Origin: Agrilactobacillus fermenti
Lineage (GTDB): Bacteria; Bacillota; Bacilli; Lactobacillales; Lactobacillaceae
NCBI RefSeq assembly: GCF_021030645.1
Contig: NZ_JACGCJ010000002.1
Span: forward strand, 1 to 64,000
Reading direction: 5' to 3'
Length of the DNA: 64,000 nt
The notes under the pieces are model-generated. The model was not told where the DNA came from. It ran no database searches and saw only the letters and a program-made list of their open reading frames with translations. Shown here piece after piece: positions 37,486-49,121 of the stretch (its first letter is position 1; the number at the start of each line of letters is the position of its first letter). Made by a program: the position numbers and the translations under genes.

Positions 37486-39447
37486 ATGGACATACGAGAT
37501 TTATTGCTAAAAGATGTCATGATCATGGATCTTAAAGCAACTACCAAGCAAGGTGCAATCGATGAAATGGTGCATCAGTATTATGTCAAAGGTGTCATTG
37601 ACGATGAAGCAGCCTACAAAGCTGATATCATCAAACGTGAAGCCCAATCTACCACTGGTATCGGTGACGGTATCGCCATGCCTCATGCTAAAAACAAAGC
37701 AGTTAAACGCGCTACTGTATTATTTGCTAAGAGTTCAAAAGGTGTCGATTATGATGCTTTAGACGGACAACCAGTTTATCTGTTCTTTATGATTGCTGCT
37801 CCTGAAGGGGCCAATAATGAACATTTACAAGCATTAGCTGCACTTTCATCACTATTAATTGATCCCGATTTAGTTGCCGCCTTAAAACAAGCCAAAACAC
37901 CTGAAGAAGTTCAAAAACTTTTTGGCGATGCCCAAGCAGCCAAAGAAGCGAAAGAGGCTCAAGAAGCTGCCAAAGAAAAGGCTGAAGCAGAAGCTAAGTC
38001 TGCTGCTCAGACACCAACAACGGATGCTAAAGCAGATAAGCCATTTATTGTAGCCGTTACTGCTTGCCCAACTGGGATCGCACATACTTATATGGCTGAA
38101 GCGGCACTAAAAAAACAAGCAGAAGCAATGGGTGTTGATATCAAAGTCGAAACGAACGGTTCAGAAGGTGTTAAGCATCGCTTGACTGCTGATGATATTG
38201 CTCGGGCAACTGGTGTCATTGTAGCTGCTGATAAAAAAGTTGAAATGGATCGTTTTGACGGCAAGCGCTTATTAAATCGCCCCGTTACAGAAGGTATCAA
38301 TAAACCTGAAGAACTGATTCAAGAAACTTTAGATCAAAAAGCCCCTGTTTTTCATGGTAATGGCGCTGCCGATTCTGAATCTGGCAGTTCAGAGCAAAAA
38401 TCAGTTGGTAGCCAAATTTACGCCAATTTGATGAATGGTATCTCTAATATGTTACCGTTCGTTGTCGGCGGCGGTATTTTAATGGCTATCTCCTTCTTGT
38501 TGGAACACATAGTTGGTGCGAAATCAACTTGGTTCGTCTTTCCAAATCAAATCGGTAACTTTGCCTTTAGTTTCTTGATTCCAGTATTAGCGGCATACAT
38601 TGCTGAATCAATTGGTGATCGACCGGCATTAATGCCTGGTTTCGTTGGAGGCTATATGGCTTCCCAAGCTGCAGCTAGTTTCTTCCCTTCTAAAAGTCCA
38701 GCAGGCTTCTTAGGCGGTTTAGCTGCAGGTTTTATCGCCGGTTATGTGATGATTGGCTTAAAGAAATTATTCAAGAATTTACCGCACTCACTTGATGGCT
38801 TAAAACCAATTCTGATTTTCCCAGTGTTGGGCTTACTCGTTGTTGGTGCCATCATGTACTTTGCCGTTGATCCAATCTTTGCCGTTATCAATGCTGCAAT
38901 CACAAACTTCTTAAAGAGTATGGGTACTGGTAATGCCGTAATTTTAGGTGTCATTCTTGGTGGGATGATGTCTATCGATATGGGTGGTCCTTTCAATAAA
39001 GCGGCTTATACCTTTGCTATTGGCGCCTATACAGCAACTGGCGATGGTACACTGATGGCTGCTGTTATGGCCGGCGGGATGGTGCCACCGTTGGCAACTG
39101 CCATTGCAACTACTTTCTGGAAAGATAAGTTTACCGGTGATGAACGCCGAGCTGGGATTAGTAACTACATCCTAGGTATCTCCTTCATCACAGAAGGGGC
39201 GATTCCATTTGCAGCCAGTGATCCACTTCATGTGATCACATCTAGCGTGATTGGTTCCGCAATTGCTGGTGGCTTAACACAATTATGGCATGTCAATGTT
39301 CCGGCGCCTCATGGTGGTATTTTCGTTATTTTCCTAGCAAATAAACCACTATTCTATCTATTGTCATTTGTGATCGGTGCCATTATTGCCGGCGTGATCT
39401 TAGGTGTTTGGCGGCCAAAACGTCAAGCTGAAAAAGAAGCGATTTAA
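37486..39447 (+). CDS. fruA: fructose-specific PTS transporter, EIIABC
   Basis: Imports and phosphorylates fructose. The 653 residues are ordered IIA (1-150; phospho-His67 in AMPHAKN), an Ala/Lys/Glu-rich helical linker (about 150-175), IIB (about 185-285; phospho-Cys194 in VTACPTGIAHTYMAEA) and the membrane IIC domain (about 310-650, nine or so helices). All phosphorylation sites are intact. A GGAGG site precedes the ATG. Last gene of the operon, followed by a terminator. Confidence 0.97.
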   Translation: MDIRDLLLKDVMIMDLKATTKQGAIDEMVHQYYVKGVIDDEAAYKADIIKREAQSTTGIGDGIAMPHAKNKAVKRATVLFAKSSKGVDYDALDGQPVYLFFMIAAPEGANNEHLQALAALSSLLIDPDLVAALKQAKTPEEVQKLFGDAQAAKEAKEAQEAAKEKAEAEAKSAAQTPTTDAKADKPFIVAVTACPTGIAHTYMAEAALKKQAEAMGVDIKVETNGSEGVKHRLTADDIARATGVIVAADKKVEMDRFDGKRLLNRPVTEGINKPEELIQETLDQKAPVFHGNGAADSESGSSEQKSVGSQIYANLMNGISNMLPFVVGGGILMAISFLLEHIVGAKSTWFVFPNQIGNFAFSFLIPVLAAYIAESIGDRPALMPGFVGGYMASQAAASFFPSKSPAGFLGGLAAGFIAGYVMIGLKKLFKNLPHSLDGLKPILIFPVLGLLVVGAIMYFAVDPIFAVINAAITNFLKSMGTGNAVILGVILGGMMSIDMGGPFNKAAYTFAIGAYTATGDGTLMAAVMAGGMVPPLATAIATTFWKDKFTGDERRAGISNYILGISFITEGAIPFAASDPLHVITSSVIGSAIAGGLTQLWHVNVPAPHGGIFVIFLANKPLFYLLSFVIGAIIAGVILGVWRPKRQAEKEAI

Positions 39448-39456
39448 TTAAATATC

Positions 39457-39499
39457 AAAAAACCACATTTCCGTTCAAAACGAGAAATGTGGTTTTTTA
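39457..39499. terminator. bidirectional terminator between fruA and uvrC
   Basis: AAAACCACATTTC/GAAATGTGGTTTT stem with A-run before and T-run after; serves the convergent fruA and uvrC. Confidence 0.92.
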
Positions 39500-39511
39500 T
39501 TTGAGCGATAG

Positions 39512-41317
39512 TTAACTCTTTACAGCGGTATTTAACGATAACTTGATCATTTGTGCTGTTGTTTTAGAAACACCCACTGCTTGAATATCAGCAACTGATG
39601 CCGTCTTGATCTTGTTTAGCGAACCAAACGTTTTCAGCAACTTAGTTCGTGTTTTCGGACCAACACCTTTAATAGTTTCTAACTGCGAGCTGAGACTGTT
39701 TCGCGAATGCGTTTTTCTATGGAAAGTTATAACGAAACGATGAACTTCATCTTGAATGCGTTGCAGTAAATAGAATCCTTGGCTCTTATGGTCTAAAGGC
39801 ACCTCGTGAATATGAGCATCATCGCCAAACAATAACGCGGCTGTTTTGTGCTTATCATTTTTAACCATCCCGGCCAACGGAATATTCAAATTTAATTCGT
39901 TCTCAAGAACATCCCGGGCGGCTAACATTTCAATTTCGCCACCATCCATTAAAATTAAATCTGGTAAATCTGCATGTTCCTTTAATAAACGCGTATAACG
40001 CCGTCGAATCACTTCCCTGGTATTGCTAGCTTCATCAGCTCCATTTTGATGTTCGACCTCACCCTTAAGTTTATATTTGCGATACATATTTTTCTCCGGG
40101 CGCCCATCCACAAACATGACCATAGCCGAAACAGGATCTTGACCCATAATATGGGAATGGTCAAAAGCTTCGATAACATGACCCTTCGGCAAACCCAAGG
40201 CAGAAAATATCTCGTCCTGTGCGCCAATCGTCTTACTTTCATCTAGTTCCATCAATCGAAATTTTTCATCTAATACTAATTTGGCATTTTTCTTCGCTAA
40301 CGCCATTAATTCTCGCTTTTCACCGCGTTGTGGTGTCCGCATCGGCACACCTACCAAAGACTCAATATTAGCGATATCTACGCTCTTAGGCACCAAAATT
40401 TCCTTTGGAGGTAAATTATTTTTACGATTATAGAACTGCAATATAAATGTTGTAAACTCTTCGACAGGATCATTAATAATTGGTGCAATTTTCTTCTCGC
40501 GCTTCATTAACCGAGCTTGACGGATAAAAAAGACTTGGATCGAAATATAACCACGGTCATAATAAAAATTAAACAGATCTCTAGAGGTGTGGTCGTTAGA
40601 AATAATTTTCTGTTTTTCAACAGTTTGTTCAATATATTGAATCTGATCTCGTAGTTCAGCAGCACGTTCAAATTTCATTTCAGCAGCTGCCTGCTGCATC
40701 TTTTCAGATAGTTCTTTTTTAATATGTGCTACATTACCGTTGAGAAATTTTTTGATTTTTTCAATTTGTTGGTCATATTCTGCTTCAGGCACATCTTTAA
40801 AACAAGCACCTAAACATTGCCCCATATGATAATACAAACATGGTCGGCCTAAATGGCCCGGGCAACGGCGTAAAGGATAAACTTTCTGTAAAAAGCGCAT
40901 GGTTTCTTCAGCCGCATAAACATTTGGATATGGGCCAAAATAATAAGCGCCGTCTTTTTCAATTTTACCGGTGATTTTCATCATTGGATCACGTTCATTG
41001 GTGATTTTGATATAAGGATAACCAGTGCCGCGCTTCAAACGAATATTATAATAAGGTTGGTGTTTTTGAATCAAAGTGATTTCTAACAGAAAGGCTTCTT
41101 TATCAGTAGAAGTTACAATCGTTTCAAAGTCACGGATTTCAGAAACCAACCGCTCTGTCTTACCGGTATGCGAACTTTTAAAGTAAGAACGCACACGATT
41201 CTTTAAATTTTTGGCTTTACCTACGTAAATAATTTTGCCGTTAATATCTTTCATCATATAACAACCCGGTAATCCGGGGAGTAAAGCCAATTTATGTTCG
41301 ATCAGCTCAGTTGCCAT
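39512..41317 (-). CDS. uvrC: excinuclease ABC subunit C
   Basis: Makes the dual incisions in nucleotide excision repair. About 601 residues: GIY-YIG nuclease (GCYMMKDINGKIIYVGKAKN near 20), a Cys cluster (CPGHLGRPCLYYHMGQCLGAC), the UVR motif that binds UvrB, an RNase-H-like nuclease (DHSHIMGQDPVSAMV) and two helix-hairpin-helix motifs at the end (IKGVGPKTR). The start at 41317 is set by an AGGAAGTG site; an upstream ATG at 41350 is not favoured. Full length. Confidence 0.97.
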   Translation of the reverse strand: MATELIEHKLALLPGLPGCYMMKDINGKIIYVGKAKNLKNRVRSYFKSSHTGKTERLVSEIRDFETIVTSTDKEAFLLEITLIQKHQPYYNIRLKRGTGYPYIKITNERDPMMKITGKIEKDGAYYFGPYPNVYAAEETMRFLQKVYPLRRCPGHLGRPCLYYHMGQCLGACFKDVPEAEYDQQIEKIKKFLNGNVAHIKKELSEKMQQAAAEMKFERAAELRDQIQYIEQTVEKQKIISNDHTSRDLFNFYYDRGYISIQVFFIRQARLMKREKKIAPIINDPVEEFTTFILQFYNRKNNLPPKEILVPKSVDIANIESLVGVPMRTPQRGEKRELMALAKKNAKLVLDEKFRLMELDESKTIGAQDEIFSALGLPKGHVIEAFDHSHIMGQDPVSAMVMFVDGRPEKNMYRKYKLKGEVEHQNGADEASNTREVIRRRYTRLLKEHADLPDLILMDGGEIEMLAARDVLENELNLNIPLAGMVKNDKHKTAALLFGDDAHIHEVPLDHKSQGFYLLQRIQDEVHRFVITFHRKTHSRNSLSSQLETIKGVGPKTRTKLLKTFGSLNKIKTASVADIQAVGVSKTTAQMIKLSLNTAVKS

Positions 41318-41384
41318 ACTTTCACTTCCTACTTTTATAATGGCAAACAAGTAAATTTATATTTTTGCCTTACTATCATACATA

Positions 41385-41427
41385 CAAAAAGCAGGAATAG
41401 CAACTATTCGCTACCCTGCTTATTTTT
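41385..41427 (-). terminator. terminator after glnQ
   Basis: AAGCAGGGTAGC/GCTATTCCTGCTT stem followed by five T on the minus strand, between glnQ and uvrC. Confidence 0.8.
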
Positions 41428-41434
41428 TAATATT

Positions 41435-42175
41435 TTATTGGGCTAATACCTTTGACAAAAAGTCCTTGGTCCGTTCGTTCTGCGGATGATCAAAAATTTG
41501 CTCTGGGGTCCCTTTTTCAGCAATATTACCGCCGTCCATAAACCAAACTTCATTCGCAACTTGGCGGGCAAAGCCCATTTCATGGGTCACAACTACCATG
41601 GTCATGCCATCAGAAGCTAAATCCTGCATAACTTTCAAAACTTCACCAACCATCTCTGGATCTAAAGCAGAGGTTGGTTCATCGAATAACATAACGTCTG
41701 GATCCATCGCTAACGCTCGGGCAATCGCCACCCGCTGCTGCTGCCCACCAGAAAGGCTATCTGGATAAGCAGCCTTTTTATCAGCTAAACCGACTTTTTC
41801 TAAAAGTTCAATGGCATGAGTTTGTGCCTTAGCTTCAGCTTCATTTTTAACCCGTTTTGGGGCCAACGTTAAATTATCTAAAACATTCATATTCGAGAAT
41901 AAATTAAAACTTTGAAATACCATTCCCATTTTTTCACGAATATCATCTAACGCTTTTTCTGAGAGCCCTGTCAAATCGGTGCCTTCAAATGAAACTTTAC
42001 CAGACGTCGGTTTTTCCAATAAATTTAGGCAACGCAGGAACGTACTCTTACCACCACCTGAAGGTCCGATCACAACGATCACTTGACCGCTATTGACTGT
42101 TCCGTCGATACCTCGCAAAACTTTATTTTCTCCGAATGTCTTTGTCAAATTCTCAACTTTTAACATTTCAGTCAT
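41435..42175 (-). CDS. glnQ: amino-acid ABC transporter ATP-binding protein
   Basis: Energises polar amino-acid uptake (glutamine/glutamate type) with the GlnHP protein encoded just upstream. About 246 residues: Walker [14 protein letters not shown]-loop VFQSFNLF, signature LSGGQQQR, Walker [13 protein letters not shown], and the H-loop VTHE. ATG 42175 with an AAGGAAG site is chosen over the open extension to 42196; it overlaps the glnHP end by eight bases. Confidence 0.95.
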   Translation of the reverse strand: MTEMLKVENLTKTFGENKVLRGIDGTVNSGQVIVVIGPSGGGKSTFLRCLNLLEKPTSGKVSFEGTDLTGLSEKALDDIREKMGMVFQSFNLFSNMNVLDNLTLAPKRVKNEAEAKAQTHAIELLEKVGLADKKAAYPDSLSGGQQQRVAIARALAMDPDVMLFDEPTSALDPEMVGEVLKVMQDLASDGMTMVVVTHEMGFARQVANEVWFMDGGNIAEKGTPEQIFDHPQNERTKDFLSKVLAQ

Positions 42176-43646
42176 GTTGCATCTTCCTTTCAGCACGGTT
42201 CAAAATCCGAGACAAGGTGAACGTTATAATAAAGTAAATAATCATTGCCACTGCAATTGGTGCAACGCCACGATAGGTAGCAGCTTGAACGGCACGCAAT
42301 TGATAAATTAGATCCGTGACCCCAATAATCGAAACAATTGAGCTCTCTTTGATCAAAGAAATAAACTCATTACCCAATGATGGCCAAATAATTTTGACGG
42401 CTTGAGGTAAGACAACTGTCTGCATGGCATCTCGATGCGACATACCCAAAGAACGTGCAGCCTCCACTTGACCGGTAGGTACTGAATCAATCCCACCACG
42501 TATGATCTCAGCGACGTAAGCGGCACTATTTAGCGCCACAGCCACAACACCAGCAAAGAACGCTGGAATATTATTCCATAGCATCCCAACGCCGAAATAA
42601 ACGAACATGACTTGAATCATCAATGGTGTGCCCCGAACAAACTCAATATACCAAACAGCGGGATAATGGATAAAAGTACGCTTGCTTAAACGTCCCATGG
42701 CAAAAAGTGTGCCCAATATGATCCCAATCACAACAGCGATTGCTGTAATTAGCAATGTATATCCGATCCCTTTGGCAAAATACGTCCAGTAGTGAAACAT
42801 CGAAACATTTTGCGTATTCGTAGCCATGTATTTGCCAGCACTCGCTAAATATTGCTTGGTTAAATGTTTAGCTTTGATCTTATCTAAACTTTGATTGACC
42901 TGATTCACTAAGCTATCAGAATGTTTTGCAAACGCAATCGCCGTGCCGGTCTCATCACCGCCCAAATCAAACCCAGCATCAATACTAGCTAAGCGTGAAT
43001 CATTGGCCACATAAGCTTGTGCCACGGCATCCTCGGCAACAATCCCCTCAATTTTGTTGGTTTCCAACGAAAGAATTAAATCGGTAACTTTTGTAAGTCC
43101 CTTCTTTTTTGTCCCTTTCATCTGCTTATTCGCCAGATTCTGTTGCAAGCTACCGGTCTGTACACCTACTGTTTTACCTTTGAAAGAATCCTTATTTTTA
43201 TATAAACGCTTATCTTGTTTACGTACAATAATGGATTGTCTAGCATGATAGTAAGGTTCAGAGAAGTCCACACTTTGTTTGCGCGTTTCAGTTGGCGTCA
43301 TTGCTGACAGCACCATGTCTACTTTGTGCGTCTCTAATGCAACAAGTAAGCTGTCAAAGTCCATTTGTTTGATTTCGAGTTTGACACCTAAATCCTTGGC
43401 GATTTGCTGCGCAACTTGTACATCCATACCAACAACTTTATTTTTCCCATTGACTTTCGTAATAAACTCATAGGGCGGATAATCTGGACTGGTACCCATT
43501 ACAATGACACCCTTTTGTTTGATACGCTGCAATGAGTTGTCTGCCGCATGGACTGGCGTAATCGTACCTAATAAGCCAATAAAAGCAAATAGGACTAAAC
43601 CTAAAGATAATAATAATTGCTTAAAATAATTTTTTCGCCTTAACAT
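42168..43646 (-). CDS. glnHP: fused amino-acid ABC substrate-binding and permease protein, GlnHP-type
   Basis: One 492-residue polypeptide combining a signal peptide (about 1-34), a type 3 solute-binding domain (about 40-265, starting [16 protein letters not shown]) and a permease domain (about 290-485, with the [14 protein letters not shown] coupling helix). Such fusions are known for glutamine/glutamate transporters of lactic acid bacteria. Exact substrate is not certain; glutamine or glutamate is most likely. AGGAG precedes the ATG. Operon with glnQ. Confidence 0.94.
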   Translation of the reverse strand: MLRRKNYFKQLLLSLGLVLFAFIGLLGTITPVHAADNSLQRIKQKGVIVMGTSPDYPPYEFITKVNGKNKVVGMDVQVAQQIAKDLGVKLEIKQMDFDSLLVALETHKVDMVLSAMTPTETRKQSVDFSEPYYHARQSIIVRKQDKRLYKNKDSFKGKTVGVQTGSLQQNLANKQMKGTKKKGLTKVTDLILSLETNKIEGIVAEDAVAQAYVANDSRLASIDAGFDLGGDETGTAIAFAKHSDSLVNQVNQSLDKIKAKHLTKQYLASAGKYMATNTQNVSMFHYWTYFAKGIGYTLLITAIAVVIGIILGTLFAMGRLSKRTFIHYPAVWYIEFVRGTPLMIQVMFVYFGVGMLWNNIPAFFAGVVAVALNSAAYVAEIIRGGIDSVPTGQVEAARSLGMSHRDAMQTVVLPQAVKIIWPSLGNEFISLIKESSIVSIIGVTDLIYQLRAVQAATYRGVAPIAVAMIIYFIITFTLSRILNRAERKMQHD

Positions 43647-43676
43647 AATAACTCCTATTTATAATTGATGAGCACT

Positions 43677-43705
43677 AGTATACACTAATATTCATTAATA
43701 TTCAA
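43677..43705 (-). promoter_or_regulatory. promoter of glnHP-glnQ
   Basis: TTGAAT and TATACT separated by 17 bases, about 30 bases before the start codon. On the plus strand, a tandem direct repeat TAATATTCAT/TAATATTCAA (43686-43705) fills the spacer and -35. Confidence 0.7.
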
Positions 43706-43749
43706 TATAACCGGCATTTTTCTTATATTTATACATAAAGGTGCAATAA

Positions 43750-43777
43750 TTGTGTTTTTCAATGAATCTGATAGAAT
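43750..43777 (+). promoter_or_regulatory. promoter of the 47-residue protein gene
   Basis: TTGTGT and TAGAAT separated by 16 bases, ending 24 bases before the start codon; AAAGGA is the ribosome-binding site. Confidence 0.5.
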
Positions 43778-43801
43778 ACAAGTAAAGAAAGGAATGATTA
43801 T

Positions 43802-43945
43802 ATGGGACTAACCGTTAAACGTGATGTTGATCTGACTGGTTTATTTGATAAATTTGCAACTATGCCAGATTTAGAAGATGACAAAAAGAAAAAGGATACA
43901 AAAAAAGAAAAAAAAACAACTGACAGTCAAAAAGAAGATAAATAA
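43802..43945 (+). CDS. small charged protein, SPJ_0845-like
   Basis: A 47-residue protein starting MGLTVKRDVDLTGLFDKFAT and continuing as a Lys/Asp/Glu-rich tail. The start resembles the short SPJ_0845-type proteins annotated in streptococci and lactobacilli, whose function is unknown. It has its own promoter, a ribosome-binding site (AAAGGA, eight bases before the ATG) and a strong hairpin after the stop, all of which support a real gene. Conserved N-terminal helix plus disordered tail suggest a small protein that binds a partner; this is inference. Confidence 0.75.
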   Translation: MGLTVKRDVDLTGLFDKFATMPDLEDDKKKKDTKKEKKTTDSQKEDK

Positions 43946-43952
43946 AAATGAC

Positions 43953-43989
43953 GAGGGCGAAAACAAAATTAACGTTTTGTTTTCGCCCT
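43953..43989 (+). terminator. terminator-like hairpin after the small gene
   Basis: GAGGGCGAAAACAAAA/TTTTGTTTTCGCCCTC, a perfect 16-base stem, eight bases after the stop codon. It lacks a long T-run beyond the stem. Related in style to the repeats at 5873 and 29908. Confidence 0.7.
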
Positions 43990-44011
43990 CTATCTGTTTG
44001 CTAGTAATTTT

Positions 44012-44085
44012 AGTTTAAACGTGTTCCAAAAGGCAACACCTTCACCTAACAACGAACGGCTCAAATGGAAAGGCCACCGTTTTTC
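44012..44085. other. non-coding two-hairpin block of unknown role
   Basis: Between the small gene and engB, two short inverted repeats follow each other: GTGTT...AACAC (44020-44038, loop CCAAAAGGC) and AACGG...CCGTT (44054-44080, loop containing AAATGGAAAGGCC). Both loops carry related purine-rich motifs. No open frame explains the sequence. It may be a small RNA or a remnant; nothing further can be claimed. Confidence 0.3.
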
Positions 44086-44188
44086 GCAATTCTTATTAGT
44101 GCTCAGGCGCTGAATATCTTTTGTCTCACTCCTATCACTTTTTAATAAAGCTTATCACCCAATGCAATATTTAAACAAGTCGCAGCCA

Positions 44189-44800
44189 TCATTGCACAGA
44201 TTTAATAACAAAATCAACCTGGGTATGTGCCTTGATCCACTGCCAAATTTCATCATGGCCGACCTTTGTTTCCGCACTGAAGAAAACAAATTGATCACTA
44301 GGATCAAATTGCAACTTCTGTTTGATGATCTTTGTCTGCTTATTATGCTGACTTCGTTTGATTTTATCTACTTTAGTTGCGACGACAAGCACAGGTAAAT
44401 CATAATACTTGAGATAGTTGTACATATTAAAATCGTCCTCTGTAGGCTCGTGTCGGGCATCAACTAATAATACAGCACCCTGTAACACTTCTCGCGTTTG
44501 CAGATACGTTTCAATAATTTGGCCAAAACGTTCTCGCTGCTGTTTTGAAACCTTAGCATAACCATAACCTGGAACGTCCACAAAAATTAGTTGCTTTTCA
44601 ATTTGATAGAAATTCAAGGTCTGCGTCTTACCCGGCTTACTAGAAGTACGTGCCAGTGCTTTGCGACTTAACAAGGTGTTGATCAATGAAGATTTACCCA
44701 CATTCGAACGCCCAGACAGGACGATTTCCGACAAGCCATCTTGAGGATATTGTTTTGGGTCAACGGCACTGATCAATAAGGTTATATCATTAAATTGCAT
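44189..44800 (-). CDS. engB: ribosome biogenesis GTPase YsxC/EngB
   Basis: Essential GTPase needed for 50S subunit assembly. The 203 residues show [14 protein letters not shown] (about 30-43), the switch [11 protein letters not shown], and TKVDK guanine specificity. Length is standard. TTGGAG precedes the ATG. It lies after clpX and tig, the conserved Firmicutes order tig-clpX-engB, but a terminator separates it from clpX's end on neither side: the clpX terminator sits just before it. Confidence 0.97.
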   Translation of the reverse strand: MQFNDITLLISAVDPKQYPQDGLSEIVLSGRSNVGKSSLINTLLSRKALARTSSKPGKTQTLNFYQIEKQLIFVDVPGYGYAKVSKQQRERFGQIIETYLQTREVLQGAVLLVDARHEPTEDDFNMYNYLKYYDLPVLVVATKVDKIKRSQHNKQTKIIKQKLQFDPSDQFVFFSAETKVGHDEIWQWIKAHTQVDFVIKSVQ

Positions 44801-44827
44801 AATTCACTCCAATACTTTTACTAAAAA

Positions 44828-44860
44828 AACTGGCACAGAACATATTCTGCCACCAGCTCT
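44828..44860 (-). terminator. terminator between clpX and engB
   Basis: AGCTGGTGGCAGAA/TTCTGTGCCAGT stem followed by seven T on the minus strand, 30 bases after the clpX stop. Confidence 0.85.
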
Positions 44861-44889
44861 TTTAAAAACATCAACATAACTTTAACTTT

Positions 44890-46140
44890 TTAAGAAGCCT
44901 TTTTACCGTCAACCAAAACAAGTTCAGGCTCGGCATGGTCTTCAACCGCAGCCTTCGTTACAATTGCTTTAGCAACATCATCACGACTAGGCAAATCAAA
45001 CATCATATCCATCATAACTTCTTCAATAATTGAACGAAGACCACGTGCACCAGTGTCACGTTCAATGGCTTCATGAGCAATAGCATGTAAAGCATCATTT
45101 GTAAACTCTAGCTGCACATCATCCAGAGACAATAACTTTTGGTATTGTTTAACAAGTGCATTCTTGGGTTCAGTTAAAATGCGAACTAAATCATCCTCAG
45201 TTAATTTCTCTAAAGCTGCAATAATTGGAATACGTCCAATAAATTCAGGAATGATACCAAACTTCATCAAATCTTCAGGAATAATTTGCTGCATCAAACT
45301 TTCATTTTCGTCAAGTTGTTGATTTGTATTCGTCCCAAAACCAATCGTTTTTTCACCCAGGCGATTTTTAACGATTTGTTCAATTCCATCAAAAGCACCA
45401 CCAACAATAAACAAGATATTGGTTGTATCAATTTGAATAAACTCTTGCTGTGGATGCTTACGACCGCCCTGAGGTGGCACATTAGCTGTAGTACCTTCAA
45501 GTATTTTTAATAGAGCTTGCTGTACCCCTTCACCAGAAACATCACGTGTAATGGACACATTTTCACTCTTCTTAGCAATTTTATCGATTTCATCGATATA
45601 AATGATCCCACGTTGGGCACGATCAACATCGTAATCCGCATTTTGCAGCAACTTGAGTAAAATGTTTTCCACATCTTCACCAACATACCCAGCTTCGGTC
45701 AACGTTGTTGCGTCTGCAATAGCAAAAGGCACATTCAAAATACGCGCAAGTGATTGAGCTAGAAACGTTTTACCTGAACCAGTTGAACCAATCAAAGCAA
45801 TGTTACTTTTTTGCAGTTCGGTATCATCTTCTTTAGCCACCGACATTTGATTGACCCGTTTGTAATGGTTATAAACGGCAACTGAAAGGGCCTTTTTTGC
45901 ATCATCTTGACCAATAACGTATTGGTTCAAAACATCTAAGATTTGTTGTGGTTTTGGCACATCTACAAGATCATGATAAGCTTCTTCTTTAAATTCTTCA
46001 TCAATAATTTCTTTGCATAAATCGATACATTCATTACAAATATATACACCGGGGCCGGCAACGATTTTCTTGACCTGATCCTGGGTTTTGCCGCAGAACG
46101 AACACTTGACAGGTCCAGAGGTTTCCATATTGTCAAACAT
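44890..46140 (-). CDS. clpX: ATP-dependent Clp protease ATP-binding subunit ClpX
   Basis: Unfoldase that feeds substrates to ClpP. About 416 residues: N-terminal zinc domain with CSFCGK and [11 protein letters not shown] core with [11 protein letters not shown] Walker [12 protein letters not shown] Walker B, the GYVGEDVE loop, and IGF loop region (GEKTIGFG) that docks ClpP. The frame extends to 46221, but the family starts with MF(D/E)N; ATG 46140 with GAAGGG upstream is chosen. Confidence 0.97.
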   Translation of the reverse strand: MFDNMETSGPVKCSFCGKTQDQVKKIVAGPGVYICNECIDLCKEIIDEEFKEEAYHDLVDVPKPQQILDVLNQYVIGQDDAKKALSVAVYNHYKRVNQMSVAKEDDTELQKSNIALIGSTGSGKTFLAQSLARILNVPFAIADATTLTEAGYVGEDVENILLKLLQNADYDVDRAQRGIIYIDEIDKIAKKSENVSITRDVSGEGVQQALLKILEGTTANVPPQGGRKHPQQEFIQIDTTNILFIVGGAFDGIEQIVKNRLGEKTIGFGTNTNQQLDENESLMQQIIPEDLMKFGIIPEFIGRIPIIAALEKLTEDDLVRILTEPKNALVKQYQKLLSLDDVQLEFTNDALHAIAHEAIERDTGARGLRSIIEEVMMDMMFDLPSRDDVAKAIVTKAAVEDHAEPELVLVDGKKAS

Positions 46141-46248
46141 TGAATTAATCAACCCTTCCATTACCCATAATCCTGCGGGTAATTCATAACTAATACTACA
46201 TGAACGATAGCATAGAAACAACAGTTCGTAAAGTAATGCGCTTAAAAA

Positions 46249-46283
46249 AGAGGTAAACAGTAATTGAGTTCACCGTTTACCTC
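46249..46283 (-). terminator. terminator after tig
   Basis: GAGGTAAACGGTG/CTGTTTACCTC stem followed by six T on the minus strand, in the tig-clpX gap. Confidence 0.88.
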
Positions 46284-46302
46284 CCTTTTAAATGCTTATG
46301 CT

Positions 46303-47586
46303 TTAAGCTTCTTTAGCTGAATCAGCTACGATATCAATTGCCTTTTTAACAGCAATATCGTGGCTTAACATATCATTCGTTAATGTTTGTCGAACTGTTT
46401 TTTCGTCCATATTATATTCTGAAGCTAAGTTTTTAATTTCATCATTGATCTCATCTTCAGATGGTTTAATGTCTTCAGCTTTTACAATAGCTTCCAACAC
46501 TAAATTTGTACGAACACGTTCATCAGCATCTTTTTCAAATTGCTTGTGTAAGTCGTCTTCCGATGTTCCAGTTAATTGATAGTACATTTGTGGTGAAATA
46601 CCTTGACGTTGCATATTTCCAAGGTATTGGTTCATTTGGTTATGCACTTCTTCATGAACCATAGCTTCTGGTAATTCTTCGATAGTTGCATTCTTAACCG
46701 CTTCAGAAATGGCAGCATCTTGAATTGCTTCATCCGCAGCTGTGTTCTTCTTTTCAACTAAATCAGCTTTGATTTTCTTTTTAAGTTCATCCAAAGAATC
46801 AACATCTTCATCAACATCTTTAGCAAACTCATCATCTAGTTTTGGCAACTCTTTTGTTTTAACTTCATGGATCTTAGTTTCAAAAGTAGCTTCTTTACCA
46901 GCCAAATCTTTAGCTTGATAATCTTCAGGGAAAGTTACTTTAACTTCAACGTCGTCCCCAGCTTTATGACCAATCAATTGATCCTCAAACCCAGGAATGA
47001 AAGAATTTGAACCTAACTCTAAAGAGTAGTTTTCTGCGGAACCACCATCAAAAGGCTTGCCGTCGATGCTACCTTTATAGTCAATGACGACTGTGTCACC
47101 TTTCTCACTAGCACCATCTTCTTTAAGCACCAATTCAGCTTGATCTTCACGGCGTTTTTCAAGCTCGGCGTCAACATCAGCATCAGTTACATCTCGTTCT
47201 TGCTTAGGTACTGTTAAACCTTTATAGTCACCTAATTTGACTTCTGGTTTAACGGTTACCTTAGCTTTGATGACCCAAGGTTCGTTGGGTTCCATCTTTT
47301 CAACATTAATTTCAGGTTGATCAACTGGTTCGATAGCCGCTTCCTTGACAGCATTATCGTAAGCATCAGGTAAAACAATATTCAAAGCATCTTCATACAA
47401 TGCAGCTTCACCATACATACGGTTAAATACTTGGCGCGGCACTTTGCCCTTACGGAACCCTGGCACATTTAAAGTCTTGCGCACACGTTTAAAAGCTTGA
47501 TCTAAACCATCATTAATTTTATTGACATCAATTTCAAAGGTTAATTCACCATCATTGGTGCCTTTTTTTTCCCATTTTGCAGACAT
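46303..47586 (-). CDS. tig: trigger factor
   Basis: Ribosome-bound chaperone and peptidyl-prolyl isomerase of 427 residues. The ribosome-binding signature [15 protein letters not shown] is near 40-54, the FKBP domain ([20 protein letters not shown]) at about 160-240, and the helical C-terminal chaperone arms follow. Standard length, acidic. A GGAGGG site precedes the ATG. Monocistronic, between tuf and clpX. Confidence 0.98.
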   Translation of the reverse strand: MSAKWEKKGTNDGELTFEIDVNKINDGLDQAFKRVRKTLNVPGFRKGKVPRQVFNRMYGEAALYEDALNIVLPDAYDNAVKEAAIEPVDQPEINVEKMEPNEPWVIKAKVTVKPEVKLGDYKGLTVPKQERDVTDADVDAELEKRREDQAELVLKEDGASEKGDTVVIDYKGSIDGKPFDGGSAENYSLELGSNSFIPGFEDQLIGHKAGDDVEVKVTFPEDYQAKDLAGKEATFETKIHEVKTKELPKLDDEFAKDVDEDVDSLDELKKKIKADLVEKKNTAADEAIQDAAISEAVKNATIEELPEAMVHEEVHNQMNQYLGNMQRQGISPQMYYQLTGTSEDDLHKQFEKDADERVRTNLVLEAIVKAEDIKPSEDEINDEIKNLASEYNMDEKTVRQTLTNDMLSHDIAVKKAIDIVADSAKEA

Positions 47587-47702
47587 ACGTTTCCCTCCGG
47601 ATCATAACTTAAATACTTATTGCTTTTTTGCATACTAATTTATACTAACTTATGTGTTGCTAAAAGTAAATGATTTGGCAGAATTAATTAAGTGAATCCA
47701 TA

Positions 47703-47733
47703 AAAAAAGACTTGGTTTCCCAAGCCCTTTTTT
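47703..47733 (-). terminator. terminator after tuf
   Basis: GGGCTTGG-GAAA-CCAAGTCT stem flanked by A- and T-runs of seven, right after the tuf stop. Confidence 0.92.
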
Positions 47734-47748
47734 TAAAGCATCTTATTA

Positions 47749-48939
<1,191 letters not shown>

Positions 48940-49074
48940 TAAAAGAAACCTCCTGTATTTTTGACAAGAAAATGTTGGCACTCAGGCTACTTCATGCCAA
49001 AAATTCTCTAAGTTTAATTGTACTACTTTTAAGGGAGAAACTAAACATTTTCCTCTTAAAAATATCCTCTTTGC

Positions 49075-49103
49075 ATTATACGTGCTTCCCTTTGATTTGT
49101 AAA
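49075..49103 (-). promoter_or_regulatory. promoter of tuf
   Basis: TTTACA and a perfect TATAAT separated by 17 bases, giving a tuf leader of roughly 130 bases. Confidence 0.85.
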
Positions 49104-49121
49104 CATTCAAATCAAAAAAAT

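Noticed and set aside
44162-44398. 78-codon plus-strand frame opposite the end of engB
   Set aside because: Mostly antisense to engB, which has complete GTPase motifs; no promoter or ribosome-binding site.
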